The notes beneath the pieces were generated by a model. It was given only the letters and a program-made list of their open reading frames with translations. It searched no databases and was not told where the DNA came from. A program made the position numbers and the translations under genes. This document shows, in pieces, positions 1 through 5,984 of a DNA stretch of 6,084 nt (positions within the stretch are counted from its first letter, which is position 1; every line of letters begins with the position of its first letter). This DNA comes from Thioalkalivibrio sp. Lineage in GTDB: Bacteria; Pseudomonadota; Gammaproteobacteria; Ectothiorhodospirales; Ectothiorhodospiraceae. The stretch spans positions 1 through 6,084 of the forward strand of contig PUOZ01000028.1 of NCBI GenBank assembly GCA_003553165.1, given 5' to 3'.

Positions 1-212
1 AGGCCGGGCGCATCGTGGCGCTGGCCGATGTGTTCGATGCACTGACTTCCGTGCGGCCCTACAAGAAGGCGTGGACGGTGGAGGCGGCGGCGGGCCTGAT
101 CCGGGAAAACCGTGGCAAGCACTTCGACCCCGACCTGGTCGACGTCTTCCTGCGCGAACTGCCCGGTATCGTGGCCATCCGTGAACGCTTCGCCAAGCCG
201 GAGGCCGTGTGA
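1..212 (+). CDS. HD-GYP domain cyclic-di-GMP phosphodiesterase, C-terminal fragment
   Basis: Only the last ~69 codons (frame from position 3, stop TGA at 210-212) are in the window; the start lies off the left edge. The visible peptide opens with RIVALADVFDALTS followed by RPYKKAW, the strongly conserved late motif of HD-GYP domains (AD-x-FDALTS-x-RPYK), followed by the family-typical helix with GKHFDPDLVDVF near the domain end. HD-GYP proteins hydrolyse cyclic-di-GMP to pGpG/GMP with a metal centre in the cytoplasm. The HD and GYP metal-binding motifs themselves lie upstream and cannot be checked, so activity is inferred. Many such proteins carry an N-terminal receiver or sensor domain, which is also not visible. 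The protein ends ~20 residues after the domain with no extra C-terminal module. The next gene, 84 nt downstream on the same strand, is another cyclic-di-GMP enzyme, so a shared signalling locus is likely. Confidence 0.9.
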   Translation, partial: AGRIVALADVFDALTSVRPYKKAWTVEAAAGLIRENRGKHFDPDLVDVFLRELPGIVAIRERFAKPEAV

Positions 213-296
213 CATGTCCGCCGGCCACCCATGAAGGTCACTGATACCCTTCGAGCTGGACCAAGCCAATCCTATGGAGTTTGAGGCAAAGGCACG
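213..296 (+). other. Short gap between two cyclic-di-GMP genes
   Basis: This 84-nt space separates the HD-GYP stop codon from the GTG start of the large gene. I see no clear terminator hairpin and no convincing sigma70 promoter. It holds a 17-codon mini-ORF (ATG at 231, TGA at 282-284) in the same frame as the downstream gene. The absence of a terminator fits read-through transcription, but an undetected promoter cannot be excluded. Confidence 0.5.
283..296 (+). promoter_or_regulatory. Ribosome-binding site candidate deciding the GTG start
   Basis: GAGG at 283-286 lies 10 nt before the GTG at 297, and AAAGG at 288-292 lies 4 nt before it. An in-frame TGA at 282-284 rules out any earlier start in this frame, and GTG 297 is the first start codon after it. 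It gives a positively charged N-terminus just before a transmembrane helix, as expected. The Shine-Dalgarno match is moderate and its spacing is at the edge of the normal range. Confidence 0.5.
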
Positions 297-3200
297 GTGA
301 AAGACGCGACGGACCGGACCGCGAAAACACAGTCGCTGGCTTGGCGACGTTCGGCCGTAGTCTGGTTGGCCGGCGCTCTGGTAGCCGGGTTTTTTGCGCT
401 CGCCGCACACCTGGTATTTTCGCATCACTACCACACGCAGGCGGTCGATACGACCACAGGCAATCTGACGCAGGTCGTGGAATCGCGCCTGGTGGCAGAT
501 CTGGACCGTAACAACGCCGTGCTCGCGTATCTTGCCGGGCAAGTGGATACCGCGGCATTGCAACCTGCGTATCCCGCTGCAGAGCAGGCCGCCTTGACCC
601 GACGTCTGGGCGTGCTGCAAGCAAGCTTTCCATTTCTCACTGCTCTGCAGATCATGGATGCCGAGGGGGTGCTGCGTTACAGCTCGGACCCAGTCGCCCC
701 ACGCGTCGATGTCAGCGATCGGCCCCATTTCCAGCTTCTGCGCGACGACCCCACGGTCGCTATCACATTTTCCGAGGTCATCGTCGCCCGCACCACCGGC
801 GAACGTTCGATCGTCCAGTTGCGCGCGCTGCGTGACGAGCAGGGGCGCTTCCTGGGCACGGTGAATGCCCTCGTTTCACTGGAGGAAATCAGCCGTCTGC
901 TCGCCGCCATCGAAACCGGGCCCGGGGGCCTCACGCTCCTGCTGCACCGTGACACCTCGGCGCTGATCGCCCACCAATCGACCTTCGGCGCATGGGATGT
1001 GAACTGGGCGTTACCCCTGAGCGACCCCATCCGCCAGCGCGTCGACGCGGGCGTGCGCGAGGGCGGGCTCGCATATACCGCAAGCACCGATGGCGTGCAG
1101 CGCTTCGGCCATTTCAAGGTCATGGCCGACTATCCCTTTTATGTTCACGTGGCTATCGCGAAGGCCGATTACCTGGCGGCGTGGCGCGATCAAGCGACCT
1201 TCGTGGCCGGCCTGGCCTTCATGATGCTGCTCGGTTTCTGGATGGCCCTCCGATATCTGCGCACCAGTGCTGTCGCGGAACAGGCCGGTTTGGACGAACA
1301 GCAACGGCTCCACGCGGCCCTGTTGTCCGTCGCCGATTTCGCTGCAAAGATTCAGGACGCGCACAGCCTCGAAGCGACCACAGCCTTCGTGGCCCGCCAG
1401 TTCGACGTCGATTACGTGCATATCGCGCTGCTGGAGCCGGATGCCACCCAAGCCCGTGTGGTGGCCCGGTACCTCGACGGCGAAGCCATCGCTTCGGGAT
1501 CCGTGGTCGCTGGCGCCGATACTCCATACGTAAAGGGCGGGGCGAGTGATCCAGAGGGCGGCCCTCAGAAGCGGATTGCGCCGGATAGCATCACGCGAGC
1601 GGGCGAGCGGTCCATCGAGGAACCCATTCTGGACAGCAAGGGCCAGATGCTCGGGAAGATCCTGCTGGTCAGTCGCGGGTCCCTGGTGGAATCCGAGGTC
1701 ATCGCCGCCGGGCTGCGGGTCCTCGCGGCCCGTGTGGCCACCGATCTGGCGCGGCAACACAGCGAACAGGCGCTGCGCATCTCGGAGGAGAAGCACCGTC
1801 TGCTGTTCGAGACCATGCCGCAAGGGGTGGTCTACCGGGGGGGCGATGGCAGCATCTTGTCTGCCAACCCGGCGGCTGAACGTATTCTTGGACTCTCGCT
1901 GGCGCAGATGCGCGGCGAAGTCTCCACCGATCCGCGTTGGCAAGTGATCCGTGAGGACGGTTTGCTCGTCCCCGACGACGATCAGCCGGACAGGGTGGCG
2001 CTGAAGACCGGCCGGATCGTCGGGCCGGTTACGCTGGGAGTGCGGCATCCGGACCAGCAGGCCGATGTGTGGCTTTCCGTCATAGCCACGCCTCAGTTTC
2101 GCGCCGGCGAGACGGCACCCTTTCAGGCCTATGTCACCTTGGAGGACATCACCGCGCGCAAGCGCTCGGAGTCAGCCGCGAATGAACTGTCTGTGCGCCT
2201 GCAGAAGCTGGCCTCCCATCTGCAGGGCTTCATTTACCAATACCAACGCTGGCCCGATGGGCGGTCGGCCTTTCCCTACGCGAGTTCCGCGATCGAGATC
2301 ATTTACGGGGTCAGCGCAGAGGCGGTTTACCGAGATGCCGGCAAGGTATTCGCACTCTTGCATCCAGATGACCGGGAGAGCGTCCGGGATTCGATCCGGA
2401 TATCGGCCGATACCCTGTCGGTTTGGAAGGCGAGCTACCGTATCCGCCATCCGGATGGCCGCCTGCTGTGGGTGGAGGGCCAGGCCAGTCCGGAGCGACA
2501 GCCCGATGGCAGCACCCTTTGGCACGGGTACATCTACGACATCACGGAGCGCAAACAGGCGGAAACGGCCCTGCAAGAGAGTGAAGAGCGCCTCAAGGCG
2601 GCGCAGCGGATGGCGCGGATCGGCCACTGGGAGCTGAATCTGACCACGGACCGACTGGAGTGGTCGGACGAGGTCTTCCGCATCTTCGAACGGGATCCGG
2701 AGACCTTTGACCCCAGTTATCGGAACGTTCTGGAGATCATTCACCCGGAGGACCGGGAAACCGTCGATGCGACCTTCCAGCGCGCACTGGCCGCGCGGTT
2801 GCCCCAGGTTATCATTGTCCATCGATTGCCGTGCGCCGACGGACGCATCAAGCACGTGAAGCAACAATGCGAGAATCGCTTCGACGATGCCGGTCGGCCG
2901 CTGTCCTCGGTGGGTACGGTGCAGGACATCACCGCACAGCACGAACACGAACAGCAACTCCAATACATCGCCCACTATGACACCCTGACCGGTCTCCCCA
3001 ACCGGGTCTTGTTGGCCGACCGTCTGCACCAGGCCATGGCCCAGAGCGCGCGACGCCAGTCGAATCTGGCCATCGCCTATATCGATCTGGATGGCTTCAA
3101 GACAGTCAACGACACCCACGGTCACGAGGTCGGTGACCGTCTGTTGTGCGTGGTGTCCGAACGCATGCGGAACACCCTGCGCGATGGCGACTCCCTGGCC

Positions 3201-4619
3201 CGCCTGGGCGGTGACGAATTCATTGCCGTCCTGCTGGACCTGCCGGACGCAGAAGGCTGCGTGCCGACGCTGAACCGTCTGCTCGATGCCGCCTCCCGAG
3301 AGGTGCTGGACGGGGGACGCGCGCTGCGGGTCTCGGCCAGCGTAGGCGTGACCTTCTATCCCCAGCCCGGCGACATCGATGCGGACCAGTTGCTGCGGCA
3401 GGCGGACCAGGCCATGTATCAGGCCAAGCTGGCGGGCAAGAACCGGTACCATTTCTTCGACTTGGTGCAAGACCAGGCGGTGCGCAGCTATCACGAAGAG
3501 CTGGTGCGGATTCGACAGGCCTTGAATGAGCGGGAATTCGTTCTTCACTACCAGCCGAAGGTCAACATGCGTACCGGCGACGTGGTGGGCATGGAGGCAC
3601 TGATCCGCTGGCAGCATCCCGAACGCGGCCTCCTGCCCCCCGCTGCGTTTCTGCCTCTGATCGAGAACCATCGCCTCGCCGTCGCGGTCGGGGACTGGGT
3701 GATCGACACCGCCTTGGCGCAGATCGCGGCCTGGCGCCAAAACGACCTGGTTCTGCCGGTCAGCGTCAATGTCGGCGCGCGGCAACTTCAGCAACCCGAT
3801 TTCGTGGAGGGTCTGCAAAACCGACTGGCCGCCTATTCGGACGTGCCTTCCGGCCAGTTGGAACTGGAGGTGCTGGAAACCAGTGCGTTGCAGGACATCG
3901 GCCTGGTCTCGAAGATCATGGAGGACTGTCTCGTCTTGGGTGTTCCGTTTGCATTGGATGATTTCGGAACCGGGTACTCTTCACTCACCTATCTCAAGCG
4001 CCTGCCTGCGCGCACCCTGAAGATCGATCAGAGTTTCGTGCGCGACATGCTCGAAGATCCCGAGGATCTGGCCATTCTTGAGGGTGTGTTGGGCCTGGCG
4101 GCGGCCTTCCGCCGGCAGCCGATTGCCGAAGGGGTGGAAAGCATCGCCCATGGCGAGATGCTGCTCGACCTGGGCTACGACCTGGCACAGGGCTACGGCA
4201 TCGCCCGCCCGATGCCGGCCGAAGAAGTTCCTGCCTGGGTGGCGAGTTGGCAGCCGGGATCCCGCTGGATGCACCGGGCACCCCGGCAGCATGCCGATCT
4301 ACCCATGCTGTGCGCCGCCGTCGAACACCGGGCCTGGATCAAGGCGGTTGTCGCGTATCTTCAGGGGCAGGGCGCCGCCCCCTCCGTACGGGATTCCCAT
4401 GCCTGCCGTTTCGGCGCCTGGCTGGATGGCGAGGGCCGGGCGAATCATGGCACGCAGGCAGCGTTTCTGGACGTCGAACAGGCGCATCTCGCGGTCCATG
4501 ACCATGCGCAGGCGCTGCTGGAATTGCATGCACAAGGCGAAACGGCGGAAGCGTTGAAGGGTGTGGCGGGGCTTGAGCTACTCAGGGACCGGCTCTTGGC
4601 TCAGTTGGCCCGATTGTGA
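297..4619 (+). CDS. Membrane sensor dCACHE-GAF-PAS3-GGDEF-EAL-CZB, putative bifunctional cyclic-di-GMP cyclase/phosphodiesterase
   Basis: A 1440-aa inner-membrane protein predicted to make and/or hydrolyse cyclic-di-GMP. Order: basic cytoplasmic N-terminus; TM1 ~19-41; periplasmic dCACHE-like sensor ~45-295 (DVSDRPHF, GERSIVQL); TM2 ~302-321; GAF-like domain ~343-490; PAS ~497-622, ~630-754 and ~757-881, the last two of PAS_3 type and all ending in a DIT element; GGDEF ~892-1050; EAL ~1065-1310; CZB-like domain ~1340-1440. No HAMP is seen. The cyclase site is intact (DLDGFK, GGDEF 971-975) with I-site RDGD at 962-965, five residues before GGDEF. The EAL domain keeps EAL 1100-1102, the N of SVNVGARQL, the E of LETS, DDFGTGY 1221-1227, LKID and AEGVES, so both activities are possible. 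The C-terminus has H1344, C1370 (in CRFGAW), H1397 and H1401, matching the His-Cys-His-His zinc site of CZB domains as in E. coli DgcZ. The GTG start is fixed by an in-frame stop at 282-284. Which activity dominates, and the ligands, are unknown. Confidence 0.93.
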   Translation: MKDATDRTAKTQSLAWRRSAVVWLAGALVAGFFALAAHLVFSHHYHTQAVDTTTGNLTQVVESRLVADLDRNNAVLAYLAGQVDTAALQPAYPAAEQAALTRRLGVLQASFPFLTALQIMDAEGVLRYSSDPVAPRVDVSDRPHFQLLRDDPTVAITFSEVIVARTTGERSIVQLRALRDEQGRFLGTVNALVSLEEISRLLAAIETGPGGLTLLLHRDTSALIAHQSTFGAWDVNWALPLSDPIRQRVDAGVREGGLAYTASTDGVQRFGHFKVMADYPFYVHVAIAKADYLAAWRDQATFVAGLAFMMLLGFWMALRYLRTSAVAEQAGLDEQQRLHAALLSVADFAAKIQDAHSLEATTAFVARQFDVDYVHIALLEPDATQARVVARYLDGEAIASGSVVAGADTPYVKGGASDPEGGPQKRIAPDSITRAGERSIEEPILDSKGQMLGKILLVSRGSLVESEVIAAGLRVLAARVATDLARQHSEQALRISEEKHRLLFETMPQGVVYRGGDGSILSANPAAERILGLSLAQMRGEVSTDPRWQVIREDGLLVPDDDQPDRVALKTGRIVGPVTLGVRHPDQQADVWLSVIATPQFRAGETAPFQAYVTLEDITARKRSESAANELSVRLQKLASHLQGFIYQYQRWPDGRSAFPYASSAIEIIYGVSAEAVYRDAGKVFALLHPDDRESVRDSIRISADTLSVWKASYRIRHPDGRLLWVEGQASPERQPDGSTLWHGYIYDITERKQAETALQESEERLKAAQRMARIGHWELNLTTDRLEWSDEVFRIFERDPETFDPSYRNVLEIIHPEDRETVDATFQRALAARLPQVIIVHRLPCADGRIKHVKQQCENRFDDAGRPLSSVGTVQDITAQHEHEQQLQYIAHYDTLTGLPNRVLLADRLHQAMAQSARRQSNLAIAYIDLDGFKTVNDTHGHEVGDRLLCVVSERMRNTLRDGDSLARLGGDEFIAVLLDLPDAEGCVPTLNRLLDAASREVLDGGRALRVSASVGVTFYPQPGDIDADQLLRQADQAMYQAKLAGKNRYHFFDLVQDQAVRSYHEELVRIRQALNEREFVLHYQPKVNMRTGDVVGMEALIRWQHPERGLLPPAAFLPLIENHRLAVAVGDWVIDTALAQIAAWRQNDLVLPVSVNVGARQLQQPDFVEGLQNRLAAYSDVPSGQLELEVLETSALQDIGLVSKIMEDCLVLGVPFALDDFGTGYSSLTYLKRLPARTLKIDQSFVRDMLEDPEDLAILEGVLGLAAAFRRQPIAEGVESIAHGEMLLDLGYDLAQGYGIARPMPAEEVPAWVASWQPGSRWMHRAPRQHADLPMLCAAVEHRAWIKAVVAYLQGQGAAPSVRDSHACRFGAWLDGEGRANHGTQAAFLDVEQAHLAVHDHAQALLELHAQGETAEALKGVAGLELLRDRLLAQLARL

Positions 4620-4676
4620 CCGAGACCCGGCGGGGACACGGGCTCGCAAGGGAAAAGGTGACAGATTTATTTTCGC

Positions 4677-4706
4677 GTAGGGCGGAAGAGCGCAGCGTCA
4701 TCCGCC
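4677..4706 (+). repeat. REP-like unit, left copy
   Basis: The unit begins with the GTAG tetranucleotide (4677-4680) typical of REP feet, followed by GGCGGA (4681-4686), which pairs perfectly with TCCGCC (4701-4706). After an A-A mismatch, GA (4688-4689) pairs with TC (4698-4699), and the centre CGCAGCG (4691-4697) is again self-complementary. Confidence 0.72.
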
Positions 4707-4727
4707 ACACGGCGTTCGTACCGCCCC

Positions 4728-4751
4728 GGCGCCTGCGGCAACGCTGGCGCC
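4728..4751. repeat. Central hairpin with GCAA tetraloop
   Basis: GGCGCC at 4728-4733 pairs with GGCGCC at 4746-4751; then a T-T mismatch (4734, 4745), then GCG (4735-4737) paired with CGC (4742-4744) closed by the loop GCAA (4738-4741), a GNRA tetraloop in the + strand RNA. It sits in the middle of the REP pair and would form either within, or instead of, the long outer stem. A role in mRNA stability or termination is inference. Confidence 0.6.
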
Positions 4752-4755
4752 AGAT

Positions 4756-4789
4756 GTCGGATGACGGCCTTCGGCCTCTTCCGCCCTAC
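4756..4789 (-). repeat. REP-like unit, right copy, inverted
   Basis: Read on the - strand it starts GTAG (4789-4786), then GGCGGA (4785-4780), and closes with TCCGAC (4761-4756), one mismatch from the left unit's TCCGCC. The centre differs from the left copy but remains self-complementary (GGCC, loop GAA, GGCC), which argues that the stem is conserved. The TAG inside the foot is the stop codon of the - strand regulator. Confidence 0.7.
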
Positions 4790-5826
4790 GCCTCTGATAG
4801 AGCGATGATTTTTCGGATGCACCCCTGGGGTTTGGCCATCCTGCGGCCACGAAGCAGGGTGTCCGACGGCGACTCCCCAAAAAGCGTTCGGTAGGTTACG
4901 GAAAACCGTCCCAGTTCCCAGAATCCGCTGTTCAGGGCCGCGTACTTCACCGAAGGCGTCGACGGGTCCATGAGACGGCGCCGAGCCTGATGCAGCTGCC
5001 GAAGGCGCAGAAATTGCGTTGGCGTAATCCCGAGCTGCTTCTGGAATGTGTATTGCAGGTTCCTCGCGCCGGTTTCCGCGATGACACATAGATCCTGCAG
5101 CGAAAGAAGACAATCCCTATGAGCCCGCAAATATTCGCTGAGCAGTCTCATGGTGCGTGCCTGCCTTCCTAATGTCGAGTGCGGGGGTGCTTTCGGGGCG
5201 CTGTGTTGCGCAGCCAGCCCTAGCAGGACAGCTTCCACAATCGGGTCAAGCAGGCGGTTCACGCCGGGGTGCGCAGCCGTGTCCAAGCCTTGTTCCAGGG
5301 CGATGAAGCGTGCCCGGACCATCTCCTGCAGCTGGTGGAAGATACGGTATTCGATGCAATCGGCACGAAATTGGCCTCGCGTGGGGAACCGCACATCGAT
5401 GGCGAGGGCGTCGATTCGACCCTGCAGGTCTTCGTCGGTGATGGAAATGAGCGTGAAACCCGCCCCGGAATCAAAGGCGCCGTAATTCGGTGTTCCGGTG
5501 CCATAAATGGCGAGGGTGCCAGGCGACAGGCGCGTGCCGTCGCAGGTGCTGCGCCGCTGGCTGTGATCGGCCCAAAGGAAACAGTGGGTACCGGCCGGAG
5601 CAGCGCCGTTGGTGATTACGTCTGCGCCCATGCTGCCCCTCTGCAATCGAACCCCGGGAACGACAAGGTCTTCGACGACCCAGGTACCGACGCCCGAGGA
5701 TTGCTGGATGATTTCCGCATCGACACAGCGCAGGGGGACGCTCAACTCATCCGCGGTCGAACACCTGAAGCGCTGAAATCGAGGTGTGGCGGCACTGCTT
5801 CGCCGCTGCTGTTCCGATTCACGCAT
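4786..5826 (-). CDS. AraC/XylS-family transcriptional regulator
   Basis: A 346-aa cytoplasmic DNA-binding regulator with the layout of the AraC family: a sensing N-terminal part (~20-220) and two helix-turn-helix motifs at the C-terminus. The first HTH is ~241-266 (LSLQDLCVIAETGARNLQ, then YTFQKQLG). After the linker helix LRLRQLHQARRRL comes the second HTH ~292-317, ending with the family hallmark GFWELGRFSVTYRTLFGESPS at ~301-321. The GFW-x-LGRF-x-x-x-YR-x-LFGESPS form resembles the EutR-like branch. The N-terminal part has no motif I can tie to a ligand, so the inducer and target genes are unknown. The ATG at 5826-5824 is the only usual start before an in-frame stop at 5910-5908; an SD-like GGGA (5839-5836) lies 9 nt upstream. 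The last ~20 residues extend past the usual domain end, and the stop lies inside a REP element. It is convergent with the cyclic-di-GMP gene, so not in its operon. An alternative short start further inside cannot be excluded. Confidence 0.92.
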   Translation of the reverse strand: MRESEQQRRSSAATPRFQRFRCSTADELSVPLRCVDAEIIQQSSGVGTWVVEDLVVPGVRLQRGSMGADVITNGAAPAGTHCFLWADHSQRRSTCDGTRLSPGTLAIYGTGTPNYGAFDSGAGFTLISITDEDLQGRIDALAIDVRFPTRGQFRADCIEYRIFHQLQEMVRARFIALEQGLDTAAHPGVNRLLDPIVEAVLLGLAAQHSAPKAPPHSTLGRQARTMRLLSEYLRAHRDCLLSLQDLCVIAETGARNLQYTFQKQLGITPTQFLRLRQLHQARRRLMDPSTPSVKYAALNSGFWELGRFSVTYRTLFGESPSDTLLRGRRMAKPQGCIRKIIALSEA

Positions 5827-5836
5827 GCATGCCGAT

Positions 5837-5864
5837 CCCGGGCGGGTGCGGGGGTGTCCCCGGG
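5837..5864 (-). promoter_or_regulatory. GC-rich leader hairpin covering the likely ribosome-binding site
   Basis: CCCGGG at 5837-5842 and CCCGGG at 5859-5864 can pair, with an inner GGGG-TGT-CCCC (5851-5861) as a competing small stem. In the - strand mRNA the SD-like GGGA (5839-5836), 9 nt before the ATG, is partly inside the stem, so the structure could limit translation of the regulator. This is inference; GC-rich DNA forms such stems often by chance. Confidence 0.3.
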
Positions 5865-5934
5865 TGGAGGTGCCGGTTGCTCGTCGTTTGACTTCCTGGT
5901 CCCAGCTTCATTCGAGCTAAGTTCTTGTAGAAAC

Positions 5935-5945
5935 CTTGCCGCAAG
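5935..5945. promoter_or_regulatory. Short palindrome near the possible -10 box
   Basis: CTTGC-C-GCAAG is a perfect 5-bp inverted repeat with a one-base centre. It overlaps the downstream edge of the candidate -10 box and the expected transcription start, so it might be an operator. Too short to be significant alone. Confidence 0.25.
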
Positions 5946-5972
5946 TATTCCCATATTGAAGATAGGGGACAA
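5944..5972 (-). promoter_or_regulatory. Possible sigma70-type promoter for the AraC-type gene
   Basis: On the - strand, TTGTCC (5972-5967) and AATACT (5949-5944) are separated by 17 nt; each matches four of six consensus bases. The implied start near 5937 would give a leader of ~110 nt before the ATG. Position and spacing are right, but the boxes are weak. Confidence 0.35.
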
Positions 5973-5984
5973 GCGCCTGGCGCT
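5972..5984. promoter_or_regulatory. Short palindrome at the possible -35 box
   Basis: AGCGCC-T-GGCGCT is a perfect 6-bp inverted repeat with a one-base centre, touching the upstream edge of the candidate -35 box. Its centre is 38 nt from that of the palindrome at 5935-5945, and the arms are unrelated, so if both are operators they would bind different proteins. Confidence 0.25.

Larger units (their letters stand above)
4620..4785. other. Intergenic space between convergent genes
   Basis: The 166 nt between the TGA of the large + strand gene and the TAG of the - strand regulator are almost filled by structured repeats: an AT-rich stretch (4653-4674), a REP-like unit, a GNRA-type hairpin and an inverted REP-like unit. 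No protein is supported here. Transcripts from both genes would run into these hairpins, so the region probably protects or ends both mRNAs. No U-tract follows the hairpins on either strand, so a classical intrinsic terminator is not supported. Confidence 0.7.
4675..4791. repeat. BIME-like inverted pair of REP elements
   Basis: The outer arms 4675-4690 and 4776-4791 are perfect inverted repeats of 16 bp, and inner arms 4696-4704 and 4758-4766 are a second perfect 9-bp pair. Each side is a REP-type unit: GTAG foot, then GGCGGA, a variable self-complementary centre, then TCCG. Two REPs in opposite orientation match the bacterial interspersed mosaic element layout mobilised by RAYT (TnpA-REP) transposases in many proteobacteria; no RAYT gene is in this window. 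The position between convergent genes is typical. Copy number elsewhere in the genome cannot be judged here, so the REP label rests on structure alone. Confidence 0.75.

Noticed and set aside
213..296. Cyclic-di-GMP riboswitch ahead of the large gene
   Set aside because: The gap is only 84 nt and I see neither the conserved GEMM-type helices nor the tetraloop/receptor pattern.
1011..2048. - strand open frame of 345 codons
   Set aside because: Antisense shadow of the TM2/GAF/PAS coding region without recognisable domains.
2172..3818. - strand open frame of 548 codons
   Set aside because: It lies opposite the PAS/GGDEF/EAL coding sequence, which shows clear conserved motifs; long antisense frames are common in GC-rich genes.
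4675..4791. Classical rho-independent terminator
   Set aside because: Strong hairpins exist but no U-tract follows them on either strand, so I call them REP structures instead.
4616..4894. + strand reading frame of 92 codons after the large gene
   Set aside because: It runs through the REP pair and into the antisense of the AraC-type gene, has no ribosome-binding site, and its peptide is Arg/Pro-rich with no family resemblance.
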